A stretch of 64,000 bases of DNA from Pyropia yezoensis (GCA_009829735.1 CM020618.1:13064568-13128567); one strand, 5' to 3'; shown: positions 20,806-32,533, numbered from the stretch's first letter. The notes: generated by a model not told the origin, from the sequence alone. Translations and numbers: made by a program.

Positions 20806-22748
20806 TCGTTTCCCGCCGACTTGGCGTCCGAATCTGAGGGCGGGGAGGAAGACGACGAGTCCGAGGACGACGTGTCCGCCTCCTCCGCCGAGGGTGTGGC
20901 GACCGCGACGACCGGTCGAGACCCACCCTCGCGGCGTGAACGTACTTCGTCCGTAGCCGACATTTTACTCGCATTCCTAACAAGTTGTTGGATGCGTTTA
21001 CTCAACTTGGGGCAATCATATGCCCAGTGTCCATCGGAGTTGCAGTTCCAACACCGATGGTCTGTTCCGGGAGGGATCTTCCCAACTGGGGAAGACGAAG
21101 GGATACCCTGGGAAGTTCCCACGGCAGCTACCACCCTCTCCTTGCGGATTCGGCGTGCCTCTCTCAACTCTCTGGCCTGGCGCGCCTCCTCCCGTTCCTT
21201 GGCCAACTCGGCCCGACGCTCCTGGCGTTGTTCCTCCCGCAACTTGCGGTAGGCCTCGCCTCTGCGATTGGCGAACCTGGCCAACTCGGCCAGGGTCGCC
21301 CGGGCAGTCTTATGCTCCCGGGTATCCATCCGGACTGACCAATGGAGTCCCTCCACAAACCGACTCTTCACCACAGCTTGTGGATGAAGAAACCCACAAA
21401 AATTGTTGAGCTTACGGACTCGCTCCGCAAAGGACAACTCGTCCTCCGCCTCTTCCTGATGGGCTTGCGTAAACTCCTCGACTTGAGAAGCCAACGCTGC
21501 CTCATCAACCATGGCTCTCAACAACCAGTTGACGAGCTCCAAATAGGACGTCACCTCCCCAGCGCCTCCACTTGAGGAGCTGGGCATGACGGACATAAGT
21601 TCTGTCCGTAGGTCGCCCTTCGTAAACTCCTGTAGCATGTAAAAAGCCATGCCTTCACTTATGGCATTGTCGTCACAGGCTTTTGTGAAACGACGTAGGA
21701 ACTCAAAGACACGGAGGGGGGGAGTTCCGTCCCACTCCGCTTTGTGCCCAAAAGAATGAAGTGCATTCTTCTTGGCACGGCCCATGGCTCGGGCCTGGTC
21801 AGGACCATACGCCACCGACTTGTTGTGGAGGGCGTAGGTCTCACAGTCAAAGATCCTCTGGTAGACCGGGTTGGCTACCTGGATCTTGGGCGGCACCTCA
21901 CGTTGAGGGAACAGCCGCTGTGGCACTGGGGTAAGTTGACCCTCAGCGCCTGTAGTCTGGTACGGCGAGCTTGGTGTAGCTGCCGGCGTTTCCGAGGGGA
22001 ACTCCCCTGTGAAGGGCGTACGCCCCCCCGAGAATGGTGCGGCTCCCACGTTGGGAGTCACAGGGGTCCCCCCCTGTTCGGGGCGACCCGGAATAGGCGT
22101 CAGGAGAGATTCCCCCTGCGCCTGCGGGCTCGAAAGCCCCAATCCGGTCTGGACATTAAGGCCATCTGGCAAACTCGCCACAATCTGATTCAGAATAGTA
22201 TTCGTCATCGTGACCACCAGGTCCGGCAAAGTCTGCCGCAACACATTGGTCGCCTCCCGACGGACAGTTTCCGCGAGGAGTGGATTGACGACTCCAGTTG
22301 AGTCTCGGTCCGCCTCCGGGAGTCCACCTGAGGGGTAACCACGTTCCTCAGGGGTCTCAACCGGGGGCATGGGCGCGAGCCCTTCGCCGACCAACGGAGG
22401 TCCGCCGTCCTCCGAAAGCCTAGTTGGCGACGGCTCCAAGCCAAAGTTGGCTCCAACCCGAGTGGAACCCGCGGGGACAGTCCTCACCCCTTGGGACGTT
22501 CCCGTTGAGTATACCACGCGGTGGCCAGACTTCGGCCCACCCACATCAGAAGTGTCACCCGAGTGAACTCCCGACTGAGTCGGGGTGGCCTGTTGCCCGC
22601 CCGTACTTCCAGTCCTGCTCGCTTGAGGGACCTCTAGTCCCTCTGCGACCCCAGGTAAACCCACCTGTGTCTCACCAGTATTCAAAGGCACTGAAGTACG
22701 TGCGTCACCCGTGTACTCCCCGGACGACGGGGGGTCCGAACTAGCCAT
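20802..22748 (-). CDS. gag: Element B gag polyprotein
   Basis: A 648-codon ORF from ATG 22748 (MASSDPPSSGEYTG) to TGA 20802-20804. The first ~280 residues are Pro/Ser/Thr/Gly-rich and probably disordered. A helical capsid-like region follows (residues ~300-500, including FLRRFTKACDDN and LVNWLLRAMVDEAAL). A strongly charged Glu/Arg coiled segment precedes a CCHC zinc knuckle, CWNCNSDGHWAYDC, near residue 585, which would bind the element's RNA. The acidic C-terminus ends in Ser-rich repeats. The stop codon overlaps the pol ATG as ATGA, so pol is probably made by termination-reinitiation or a frameshift rather than in-frame readthrough. The frame is intact. Confidence 0.92.
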   Translation of the reverse strand: MASSDPPSSGEYTGDARTSVPLNTGETQVGLPGVAEGLEVPQASRTGSTGGQQATPTQSGVHSGDTSDVGGPKSGHRVVYSTGTSQGVRTVPAGSTRVGANFGLEPSPTRLSEDGGPPLVGEGLAPMPPVETPEERGYPSGGLPEADRDSTGVVNPLLAETVRREATNVLRQTLPDLVVTMTNTILNQIVASLPDGLNVQTGLGLSSPQAQGESLLTPIPGRPEQGGTPVTPNVGAAPFSGGRTPFTGEFPSETPAATPSSPYQTTGAEGQLTPVPQRLFPQREVPPKIQVANPVYQRIFDCETYALHNKSVAYGPDQARAMGRAKKNALHSFGHKAEWDGTPPLRVFEFLRRFTKACDDNAISEGMAFYMLQEFTKGDLRTELMSVMPSSSSGGAGEVTSYLELVNWLLRAMVDEAALASQVEEFTQAHQEEAEDELSFAERVRKLNNFCGFLHPQAVVKSRFVEGLHWSVRMDTREHKTARATLAELARFANRRGEAYRKLREEQRQERRAELAKEREEARQARELREARRIRKERVVAAVGTSQGIPSSSPVGKIPPGTDHRCWNCNSDGHWAYDCPKLSKRIQQLVRNASKMSATDEVRSRREGGSRPVVAVATPSAEEADTSSSDSSSSSPPSDSDAKSAGNE

Positions 22749-22848
22749 GTTGGCTGACGGTCCGTATGACACGGTCCAAGTCCACCGTTCCTCTGAGACA
22801 GAGGGCCCCCTACACCCGGGTGCACCCGGAGGTAAAGATTACCTCTGT

Positions 22849-22865
22849 CCCCTGCTGCTCCACCA
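22849..22865 (-). promoter_or_regulatory. Primer-binding site of element B
   Basis: On the minus strand, two bases after the 5' LTR ends in GCCACA, lies TGGTGGAGCAGCAGGGG. It starts with TGG, complementary to a tRNA 3' CCA end, and is the expected reverse-transcription primer site. The same 17 bases occur in elements A and C. The tRNA identity was not determined. Confidence 0.75.
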
Positions 22866-22867
22866 AA

Positions 22868-23337
22868 TGTGGCAAAAACCACAAGCACACACGGCACCCA
22901 AGTTGGGGCGGTGTGCTAGGGCTGCCTCCCGTGTCGGGGGAACCGGAAGAAGTGCAAGTCGCACACACTCTGTCCCTGTTGTGGGGCAAACCCCCCACGG
23001 ACAAACAAGAGGATGGTGTGTGGTCCAACAGTTTCTTGGTCGGGACGGGGACGCAGGGCCAAGCCCCGCTGTCCCTCCCCTTATCCCCCCAGGGTCCACT
23101 CAGAATCTCGCCACTCAGAATCTCCCACCCCAGCACCTGCCCACCGGGCCACACGAAAATTCAAGACGATAAATGCAGAAAACCCTCAAATCCAAGTTGG
23201 ATTTACTACTAAGCTAACTATCCCAAACTTAGGGAATATGGACCCAGATGCAGGGGGAGGAGCGGATCAGGCTAGTGGCCTGCCGCCCCTTGCATGGCAC
23301 GTGTTGCCCCCTCTACCTGGGGGTCAATACTGCCACA
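22868..23337 (-). repeat. LTR of element B (5' LTR in element orientation)
   Basis: 470 bp, TGTGGCA...TGCCACA, followed by the target duplication GGTGG at 23338-23342. It should carry the promoter for gag-pol on the minus strand. Confidence 0.95.
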
Positions 23338-24917
23338 GGTGGCATCACCAAGGAAGTCGATGCAATCGTCCATCCGGGGTATCGGGTATACATCCTTGAC
23401 TGTCATATCGTTCAGGCGTCTGCAATCAATGCAGAAACGGAAGTGACCGCCAGGCTTCGGGACGACTACCACCGGGAAGGCCCACTCACCATCACACGGC
23501 TCGATAACATCCATCTTGAGCATCTTTATAACCTGCTTCTCAATCTCATCCCGGCGACGTGGTCCAGCCTGATACGGTTGTAGGTGCGCTGGCTTTGCAT
23601 CCGGCTTGAGTTGAATCCGGTGTAGGGTGGCGTCCATCTTGCCCAACTCTCCAGACCACAGGTGCCGATATTCCTGGAGAGGCTTCTCCAGTGCCTCCTT
23701 CAAGTCGGGAGGGACCTTTTCTTGGTTGACATTCGGCATCCTGGGTGGTGCTTGATCAGGTTTCGGGGTAACACTGCCGGCCTGCTCTTGTCCTGGAGGT
23801 ACGTCTAGGGCGGATAGGATGGATACCAGTTCTTGTTGCAGGTTCAAAAGGTCCTCCTTGCTCATGGCACGGGCAGACCCTCGGTAAGGTTCTGCTTTTC
23901 CAACTCGGGTGCCTTTGGCGAGAGTTGTCGGCTTCCGGCTCACGTTGACGATTACCACCGAGAATGGGGTGTGCCTCGCCACCTTCTTGTGATGTCCGTG
24001 GGCTAGGTATGGCCGGTGTTTTTCCAGAAACTTCTTGCGTCCGTAGACCAGGCATTGACTCGTTGTCCGGGTAGTCACTTGAACCTTGGTCTCCGAACGA
24101 GGAGGAAGGAGCACTGGTTTGAAGAGCGACAAGGTAGAGGGTGGGACACGATCCTTCTAGCTCTTGATTACACGAACCTTGGTGTCCAGATGCTCCAGCA
24201 CCGGCGACACAAACCCATGGTTGAACTGCACCTTTCCTTCTCCTGGCAGGATACTCTTGACATGCTGCTTCTGGAAGTCCCAGACTAGGATGAGCGGGAC
24301 TGAGAGGGTCTTGACTACTAGAAAGAGAAAAAGCATTGGTTCATTGTTGACGAAGATGGTGACAGGTAGGCGACCAAGCCGTCGTAAAGTCTGACCCGAG
24401 GCATCTACAATCTGGGTCATGGTAGGAGCTCTCCAGGCTTGTGGGCGCCAGCCCGGAGGTAGCAGGTTCTCCGTGATGACGCTTGGTCCGGCTCCCGTGT
24501 CGACCACCCGAGTAACAGCTTGGGGGAGGCTATCCCCCACACGCATACGAGCATTATTCTTGAATTTGTCCTTACGCAGGACGAGCAAGGTCCCCTTGAA
24601 TAAACAGGGTGTCCAGGCGGCTACCAGTTGAGCAGTTAACTGCCGTCCTTTCTCCCGGCACGCAAGGGGAGAACGGGTAGAAGTACCCTGCCGTCGTATA
24701 TTCGGGAAGACACTTGGGGAGAGCGCCTTCCCTACTCGTTTCCCGAGCCCGAGGATTCCTTGGAGGTCTCGGTCTCCAGGTCACACTGCGCAGGAGCTTC
24801 CTTTGTCAGAGCCTCGGTGATGCTCTGCAAGGTTTCCACCCGAACCGCGTGTACCTGTGCCTTGTCCGTCTTGGTAGGCGCTCGCCGGTCAGCCCAGTTG
24901 AACGCCTTAGCGAGCAT
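23338..24917 (-). pseudogene. pol: Element A pol, 5' part: leader, protease, RT N-terminal half
   Basis: The minus-strand frame from ATG 24917 (MLAKAFNWADRRAPTK) runs 61 codons to a stop at 24732. A retropepsin with VDTGAGPSVI follows at 24500-24588, ending at a stop near 24157. The RT N-terminal half follows at 24132-23338: it has LKPDAKPAHLQPYQAGPRRR and FCIDCRRLNDMTVKD and ends inside RT at the B insertion site. Stops and frame changes between blocks mean the gene is inactive irrespective of the insertion. The remaining RT and all downstream domains are at 9846-12496. Confidence 0.8.
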
Positions 24918-24920
24918 TAG

Positions 24921-26492
24921 TCATTGACACTTGAGCTTTGTCTGGAGATCCCTAGGGATGGTCGGGCACTGGTAAGACAGATGGTCCTCCTTCTGGCACA
25001 GCTAACAAGACCGGAACCACTGGTTCTTGACCTGCTTGGGGGCGACCAAGAAAGGCTGCTCCTTAGAGACAAAGCCGCCCCACTTGTCTTCTGACACCAC
25101 GTGTGAGGTCCCGCCAACTGCCAGTACCGGTGCAGGGCTACCACTTCCCTTATACTTGTCGGGTCCGGGACGAACTCGCGACAACGGCCTGAGAGGTAAT
25201 GCCATCGGACCTTGGAGGGCCTTGGCTTGCCGGAACTTGCCCTGGGTGTAGGCCATCAGCTGCTGGAAGGTCTGGTCTTGGTGATCCTGGTTGTAGTTCT
25301 CAGCATCAACTAGAAAATATTCAGGAAGTCCTTCCGAGAAGATCATCTTGAGCCTGTCCTCAGGGTCAACGTTGCCACAAGCCTCGCTCATCTCCCGGAA
25401 ACGGCGGGCGAAGGCCTCTGGAGTCTTTTGTCGTTCCGTGGTTGCCCGATTCAACTTGCCCACTGCCTTGCGCAGGTAGTCCGCGTCAGCGTAGTTGGTC
25501 AGGAGCCAGTTGACCGCTTCCGGATAGCTCCCAACGGTACGCCCGACGATGTGTCCGGCTGAGTCTGGTAGAACCTGCGCGAACAGCTGTTCCGCTTCTC
25601 CGGTCATGAAGTTAACCAGGAGGTAGAGTGCCGTGCCCTCGGACACATCGTTATCGTTGCATGCCTTGACAAACCGGCGCAGGAATGCAAAGATAAGCGC
25701 CGGCTTCTTCCCGGAAAACTTAGGATGTCCCCCGAAGCTCGGCTGCATTCGCCGGTTCAGGGACGCAATCTTCTTGGCCATCTTCCGGGTGTAACCTTGG
25801 TCTTGGTTCTCCAGCCGGTAGTTACCCCAATACGTGACCTTGTTCTGGGTGGCATCCCCCACTTGGTGGGCAGGGAAGTCGAACTCGACTAGCCTGCGCC
25901 GGGTGGGACCAGGAGATGCGTCCCAGTCATATCCCTCCTCAGAGCTGGAGGAACTAGTCTCGCTGGTGCTAGAGCGACGATGACGACGCCAACGCATCCG
26001 GCTGCTCCGGTTACCGGTCCTGGAGCTCCCCGCCCCACAGGACGCAAGGGGAGGAAAAGCTTGGCCGGTCCCAGCAGTCGAGGTCTCAGGGTGACCCGTA
26101 AAACCAGTTGCAGCGGTGCCCCTGGCACTGCTAGCGCCCACAGGAAGAGGTGTATGCACCCAGCTGCCATGTGTGGGTCCAGGAGTAAACACACCAGGGG
26201 CTATTCCTGGAGGTTGAGAAGTAGAACCGACAGGAGGGAGACGTCTGCTGCAAGCGGACTCAAACGCCGTTGACCCCGGGGTGGCTCCCACAGGAGGAAC
26301 AGCCTGAGGAACCGGAGCAGAAGGTACTTGGCCGCCTGTAGACTCCAGCTCGCTACCGGGTGTCACGCCCAGGTCTGCTTCGCCCGTAGGGGGAACGCCG
26401 GGTTGGGCGCCGTCCCCCGCGGTGACTAGGGATGCGCCAAGGGACGCGTGGTCTACCCCTTCGGGCACCATCGTGCCGGGGAGCGTAGCCAT
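24921..26492 (-). pseudogene. gag: Element A gag with a stop inside the zinc knuckle
   Basis: Starts at ATG 26492 (MATLPGTMVPEGVDH). About 240 residues of Pro/Gly/Ser/Thr-rich sequence precede a Ser-rich and Arg-rich junction. A capsid-like helical region follows, including FLRRFVKACNDNDVSEG, clearly related to the B gag core. An in-frame TAG at about 25002-25004 falls between the first and second cysteines of a CCHC knuckle (C-stop-L-C, QKEDH, then LSYQC). The frame then continues to TGA 24921-24923, which overlaps an ATG as ATGA, the same arrangement as in B. The single TAG could be a mutation or a suppressed stop; since the rest of A is broken, mutation is more likely. Confidence 0.8.
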
Positions 26493-26679
26493 GTTGGTCT
26501 CTTGACAGCCACAGTCAAGTTGCCTGCGTGTCCTAAGATCGCAAGACCACAAGAGAGGGGTTGGGGAGCCAGGAATGGGATTCACGTGAACGGGTGCAAA
26601 TAATTCCCAAACCACAGAAAAAACAGAACAGAAACAACCCAACCGCTGCTCCCAAATGTCTCTTCTTAAACGCTCCAAT

Positions 26680-26696
26680 CCCCTGCTGCTCCACCA
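26680..26696 (-). promoter_or_regulatory. Primer-binding site of element A
   Basis: The same 17-base site as in B and C (minus strand TGGTGGAGCAGCAGGGG), next to the LTR terminus at 26701. A different family thus uses the same tRNA primer. Confidence 0.7.
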
Positions 26697-26700
26697 AATA

Positions 26701-27271
26701 TGTGGTATAAAACTCGATCCTCTCAGACACGTGTCAATATCTCTCGGGGGAAAGGGACAGGTAACACAGAAAGGGGAACTACGAGAGTGGTACGCCTGTT
26801 GCCTCACGTACCTGCTCGCAGAGCAAACAGATACGCACGTTAGTGCACACGGGGAAGAGGAAAGCAAACGCGCAGTCGTGTTTTTCCTGAGGGCGCGGGC
26901 CAAGGGCACCGCGCTGTCCCTCTTAACGTGCATCTGGGGGAGCCTCGGCACGTTGGCCAGGTAGCCCCCCCATACCCCCAAGTGGCCCCGACCCGAGTCA
27001 ACCCTCGTCCGGTCGGGGGCCACTATCACTACTAATCCTATTCTCCCTCACTAATCTCACACTCAAATTCTCTCAAATCAAGCCCCTCACAAATATGCAA
27101 AAACCCATCAGAAGTCCCTCTCTCACGTGTGGGTAGCGTAGTCCACCGCATCCCTGTGCCGGGCACGGGCCACGGCCGCCGACCATCCCCACATGGCGGG
27201 CGTGTTCTGGCACCTGGTGCCCTCTGGTCGCTATCCCGGGTCGACGCCAAGTAGGGGCCAGGGATGCTACA
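26701..27271 (-). repeat. LTR of element A
   Basis: About 571 bp; on the minus strand it begins TGTAGCATCCC and ends ...ATACCACA. The inner edge is set by the primer-binding site. The outer edge is set by the point where element D pol sequence resumes (27272). No second copy is in the window because the other end of A is truncated near 7565. The inner edge could be 26699 rather than 26701. Confidence 0.65.
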
Positions 27272-30144
27272 GCCCCTACACGTCAGCAGCCGTTTAGGAG
27301 AGGGCCCCGTTCAAGGGCCCTCTTTAAGGAGCAAGTTGCTCGCATGGAGGCCCTAGACGTGATTGAGGCCAGCAATGCTGAGTGGGCGAGTCCGGTGGTG
27401 ATGGTCCCTAAACCAGATGGGACCCCACGGTTCTCTACAGGTCACCGTAAGCTCAACGAGAGCACCGTGAAAGATATGTATCCTCTTCATAGGAGAGATG
27501 GCAGTCTAGACCCACTGGGGGGGGCAAACGTGTTCTCCACCCTAGATTGTAACGCGGGGTACTGGCAAATTCCCATTGCCCCGGAGGACAGGAATGAAAC
27601 TACCTTTACCTGTCACTGTGGTACCTACCAGTGCTTGCGGTTGCCGTTCGGGCTGTGCAACGCGCCGGCAACTGTCCAGCACGCCATGGACATGATTCTG
27701 GCCGGAGTACGGTGGCCAATCTGTCTTGTGTACCTCGACGATATCATCGTGTTCTCCGGAACTCCGGAACAGCACATTGACCATCTTGGTCAGGTGTTCA
27801 AGCTACTTGCTGACGCCGGTATATTGCTGAAGGCAAGCAAGTGCCACCTCTTCACTCAAGAGGTGGAGTGCTTGGGACATGTTGTCCGCCCGGGGCGCCC
27901 CAGTGTCAACGAGAAAAATCTGAAGGCTATCCGTAAGGCCCAGTACCCCCGGACACAAACCCAGATGGGGAGCTTCCTCGGGATTTGTCGCGTGTACCGA
28001 CGTTTCACGAAGGCGTTCGCTAAGGTGGTGAAGCCGCTGAAAGAGCTAGTCAACTCGACACTGCCGAAGAACCTGCCTCCCGCAAGTCGGGTGGAGCAGT
28101 AGTCCTTTGAGACTCTTCGGGACCAGTTGCTGCACCCTCCCATCTTGGCTATTCCCAGTTTGGGAGGCCACTACGTCCTAGACGTGGATGCTAGCTACGA
28201 ACAACTTGGTTGTGTGCTGCTACAGCAACAGCTGGACAACGAGTACTTGCCGATAGGATAGTTCAGCAAGGGGCTGAACTCGGCCGAACGAAACTATGGA
28301 GTCACCGAGTTGGAGGGACTCGCAGTGGTTTGGGCGGTGACGTCACTTCGTCACTAACTGGAGGGTGAGAGTTTCCTCAACCGTTGTGACCACCGCGCGT
28401 TGTAGTTTATCTTCAAGACGGTCTGTACCAACACCCGCCTTAACAGGTGGCGGGTGGGACCGGCGCCTGTCAACTTTGATAATGAGTACCGTCCCCGCCG
28501 CCAACATGCCTTGGCCGACGGTCTGTCTCGGGACCTACCGAGGAGCTAGACACTAGCCTAATTGATGAGGACATCCCCATTTTGAGGGTGGTCACGCGCT
28601 CGGGTCAAGCGTTGAGCCCCGAGGCGCCAGGGAACCAGAACTACTTGCCCCTGTCCGTGGATGTAGTCGTGAAGGCCCAGGCCGATGATGCCTTCTGCAA
28701 GTCGCAGAGGGAAGCGCTGGACGCCTTGGCGGAAATGCGACTCTTCGTCGGAGACGATGGCCTCCTCTTGAGAAGGTGGGGCAATCCAGGGGACTGAACA
28801 ACTTGTTGTCCCCGCATCCCTCAATGATAGTATCCTAGAGCGGGAGCACTACGCTCCTAAAGGTGAACACATGAGGTGTAGTAAACTTGACCAAACCCTG
28901 AGGACACGGTACTACTGGCCCTCGATGGTGGTGGACGTCTACAGTTGGGTGGCTGCATGCACAAGTTGTGCGCAGAACCGCTTGATGGAACGGCGGCCCA
29001 CTATGGCCATGTTGCTGCTCCCGGCTAAGGAGCCATTTGCCGCGTTGGCAATGGACATCCTCGGGCCCCTGCCAGTGACCGAGGAGGGCACCCAGTACCT
29101 CCTGTTCATCTGCGATCGCTTCGCGAAACTTACGCGAGCGATCCCACTGGCAGAGATCACGGCCATGTCGGTCGCGTCAGCCTTTCTAGATCACTGAGTT
29201 GCCGCGTATGGCAACCCAGATAGTACGCTATCGGACAACGGACCGCATTTTGCTTCCGTATTGTTTCAAGAAGTGCTGGACATGTTGGGCGTTCGGGCAA
29301 ACTATACCACCCCCTACCACCCCCAAGCTAATGGGCAGGTGGAGCGCTTCAACAAGACTATTGTTCAGCAGCTGCGCCACTATGTGAGTGAGCACGTGAA
29401 AACGACGGACCAATACATTTCTATTACGACTACTGCCTACAACTCGCAGGTTCACTCTTCTACGGGGGAACCACCCCTCGCTTTTGTAACTCCGCCCCGC
29501 GTGCGGTCTAGCGCGGTACAGCGGCCGCTCCCAACTAGGGAGGCCGTTGGCGGGACACCTACTTCTAATGAGAGTAAGGTGGTGTTCGCTGCCAGGCTCG
29601 AGAAGCTCATCCCTAAATTCAGGGCTGAGATGGACAAGGCACAAAAGCGCTACAATCGTACCTTTGATAAGAATATGCGTAGCGCCAAGCACGTCCCCAA
29701 GCAGGGTGACCGGATGCTGGCACATCCGCATACCCCAACTGGGTGTGAGCTGGTGCTGCAGACGAAGGGACCATACCAAGTCCTTCGTACGGATGGGCGA
29801 CGGTTCACCATCGAAAGTGAAGATGGGATCCGTACAGTAACCGGACAGGACGTGGTGAAAGTTGCACAACCTCCTCCAGGCGACCAGCCTTGGGCGCTTG
29901 CGCTCAAGGCGTGGCGTCTGCCATACCTGCCGGCGGCAGCCAGGGTCCGCAGGAGTACGTGTTCGACAAGTTCGTCGACCACGGGTGAGATGAGGATACT
30001 AACCGCCTCATGTTGAGGGTGCGCTGGTTTGGCTGTCGCGCCAAAGACGATACATGGGAGTATGTGGAGGACCTCCCCGCTGATATGGTCCGGGCTTACT
30101 GCGCCCGGAACGACATCGACCCCGATTGCCCTTCCTCAATGTGA
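27272..30144 (+). pseudogene. pol: Element D pol remnant (RT to chromodomain)
   Basis: The first block, 27344-28102, covers RT with FSTLDCNAGYWQIPIAPED, LVYLDDIIVFS and YRRFTKAFAKVVKPL, and ends at a TAG (28102). RNase H (28103-28530) has several stops. Further pieces follow: 28582-28797; the integrase zinc region and core at 28871-29197 (MDILGPLPV) and 29261 onward (YHPQANGQVERFNKT); and a chromodomain near 29950-30100. The C-terminus aligns with B to the stop at 30142-30144. At least five stops or frameshifts separate these blocks. Confidence 0.88.
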
Positions 30145-30255
30145 GGGAAGGCCAAGTGGTCGTGCCAAGAGAGTGCTTCAAGTCGAAGTGGTACGCAAAG
30201 GGGCTTTTAAGTACAGCCCTAACCCTCTCACTCTCACAACAAGGGCAGTTGCCAA

Positions 30256-32198
30256 CTAGGCACGCATGCTAAACTCTCCACCACCACGACCCTCGCCCTC
30301 ACGTGGAGGCGAGCGGCAAGACCCCCGCCGTTAACGGGCACCACTAGTCGGTGGAGCAGGCGCCTCCAAGTCGGAGCCGTCATGAGTCTCACGACCACGA
30401 GTGCGACGACGAGCGCGGCCACTTGCCTGCTTGGTCTTGCGCGCAAGTTGGCGACGAAGACGCCGGACCAACTCTGTCTCGGACGGGGTGGATGACTCCG
30501 ATCCGGAGTAAGACAACTCGTCTCCCGATACGGAGGTAGGGCGCAGTGAGTGGCGGCGACGACGACGAGGAGGAGAGTAGGCACGGCTCGCCCGACGCTT
30601 GCCGCGCCCAAGTGGGGCCGATGAGGGCATGATGGAGCCGATGCGAGCCAACACGGCCGTCATAAATTCCGCAACCGACTCGTACCTCGCAGTCGCAACA
30701 CCCACGCGAACGCGCTCGTCACGTTGAGCGGTATCCGACGTCTGGAGAGTCGCTGCCGACGCGGCCATCCACGAAATGGTGCGCACCAACGTGGTGGTCA
30801 TCATAGCCGAAGTCAAGGGCACAGACGGAACATCAACTTAGGGTAGGACGTATGTAGCGTGGCCCCCAATTGGGGGGACACTGGCGAAGAAGACTCAACC
30901 GCCACGCCGATAGGGATATCCCCATGCGGCTGGAAAGGCACAGGTGGAAGAGGATGGGCCTGCCGAGTTGGCAAAGCCCGAGGGTAGCCGCGACCACGAG
31001 TTGAGGCCGCCGCGGCACCTTGCACCCGAACCTCCTCGGGGTTGGGGACCGCTAGCACAAGGTTCTTCTCGGGGGGCGGCGCAGTGTTGCGCCCAACCCC
31101 CGTGGCGTATGGGTAGTGTTCAATCCCCAACCCCTCCTTGAGGACAATTCGTCCGTCGTGTAGATCAGGGGCGACCCACAGGAACTGGCGAAGTGCGCCT
31201 GGACCCTTGCTGCCTTGGGAGGGCCGGCGCAACTTGTGCTCGATGCTCTCCCACTTAATAAGCCGGTAAAGCTTCAACATCTCCTCGAGTAGAGTGAGTT
31301 GGCTTGCCGGGCACCTCTCAGCGACTTTCAGAGGGATGAGCTGCTCCAAACCTTCGAATAGGCGGGTTGGCACATGCCAGAACATCCCGCGCGCTCGCAC
31401 GCAACTCACCCAGGTCGACATGACCTCGAGTAGCCATAGTGTGGCCAACATGGCAAACACTAGGTGGGCCGGGCTAGCCGTCAACGAGACGGAGCCAAAG
31501 TGATCAACCAACCGCGGCAGTAACGCGGGGAACCCATAGGAGACCTCAACTTGAGGCCACCACTCTGGTTTTTTGGGGTAGTACTGCTCCCTGGTCGCCG
31601 GCGACTGGTACGCGAACTCAAGTTGAGCCGAGGTGACCAAGTAAGGACCTTGCCGCACGTCCATCTCCAACCTCGCTTCAAAGTGATGAACGTGCGGGTC
31701 TGACGACCGGAGGTACGGTGGGCGAGTTGCCATCGCATCCCAAGTGAAGGTCGGAGTGTTGACGGGGCCCTTAGTGGTTCCCCCGCGCTTCAAAAAGTTG
31801 TTGAGCCGCTGCACGTCTTCGACCTCCTCTTCGTCGAGGAAGGCAAACTGATTCGTCTTGAAGTCGTAAGAGAATCCGACTCTTCGGGGGAACTTCCCCC
31901 GCAGGCTCTCCCAGACCCGACTCATCGCTGGGCCAAGTCGGCCACAGCGGGTCACCGTCAAACAGTCTTCGTACAGGAGCCAAAGGGGGTAGAACCACCG
32001 CCCCAAGGCCTCCCGTGGAGTAAGGGGGCCTAAATCCGGGGGAGATCCCGCCGCTAACCCAAAAACGGGTGACGCAGGTATCCCATCCCCCGGGGCAACC
32101 GCGGAGCTCACGCCAGAAGTCCCGGAGGGTGCTGCAGCGCGAGGCGTGTCCTCCATGCGGTCATCGAGGGAGTCAGACTCGAACCCCGGGGTCACCAT
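30256..32198 (-). pseudogene. Antisense ORF of element D, decayed
   Basis: Aligns end to end with the B and C antisense ORFs, from ATG 32198 (MVTPGFESDSLDDRMEDTP) to the stop around 30256-30258. Conserved blocks include GRWFYPLWLLYEDCLTVTRC, PRRVGFSYDFKTNQFAFLDE and YYPKKPEWWPQVEVSYGFP. The frame is open to about 30813, shifts once, and continues as the Pro- and Arg/Ser-rich tail with a stop near 30331. Even in this old copy the first ~460 codons have stayed open, while the neighbouring pol has many stops. Confidence 0.75.
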
Positions 32199-32533
32199 GG
32201 CACCCCCTAAGTCAGGGGGAGACAACTCGGTCGCAACAGCCCGAGGCCCACTTCGAGTTCAGGGGGACTTGGATCGTGGATAGACCGGGGGCCTCCCCAG
32301 CGTGGGGTGGCCCGGGGTGAGGTGAAGGACATGAGTGGTTGCGGAAAGAGGTGGTAAGGTGAGTGCAAGTTGCCAAGTGGGTAAGCTTGAGGAGAAGGAC
32401 GGTCGACGTGACCGCCTCCTCTTCGAGGTGTCGTACCGGGGGGACAGCGAGTTGCGCCCCCGGCGAGTGCGGCACGCGGTTTTATACCCCTTCTCAGGGC
32501 CGATCGGGTCGGTCGGAACTGAGGAGAGGGGAG

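Larger units (their letters stand above)
12497..23337 (-). mobile_element. Element B: near-complete chromodomain Ty3/gypsy retrotransposon
   Basis: Bounded by two ~470-bp LTRs beginning TGTGGCA and ending TGCCACA, and by the 5-bp duplication GGTGG. Transcription runs on the minus strand: LTR 22868-23337, primer-binding site, gag, pol (protease, RT, RNase H, integrase, chromodomain), a plus-strand antisense ORF, then LTR 12497-12965. The two LTRs differ by four substitutions and one single-base indel by eye, so insertion was fairly recent. A 500-N gap with duplicated flanks inflates its length; without it the element is about 9.4 kb. It sits inside element A's RT. Confidence 0.95.
23338..27271 (-). 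mobile_element. Element A, right part: 5' LTR, gag, protease, RT N-terminus
   Basis: Continuation of element A beyond the B insertion. In minus-strand order: LTR 26701-27271, primer-binding site 26680-26696, gag 26492-24921, protease near 24500, and the RT N-terminal half ending at 23338, where B interrupts it. At 27272 the sequence changes exactly to element D pol, so A appears to have inserted into D. The partner LTR and the missing half of D are not found in this window. Confidence 0.8.
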
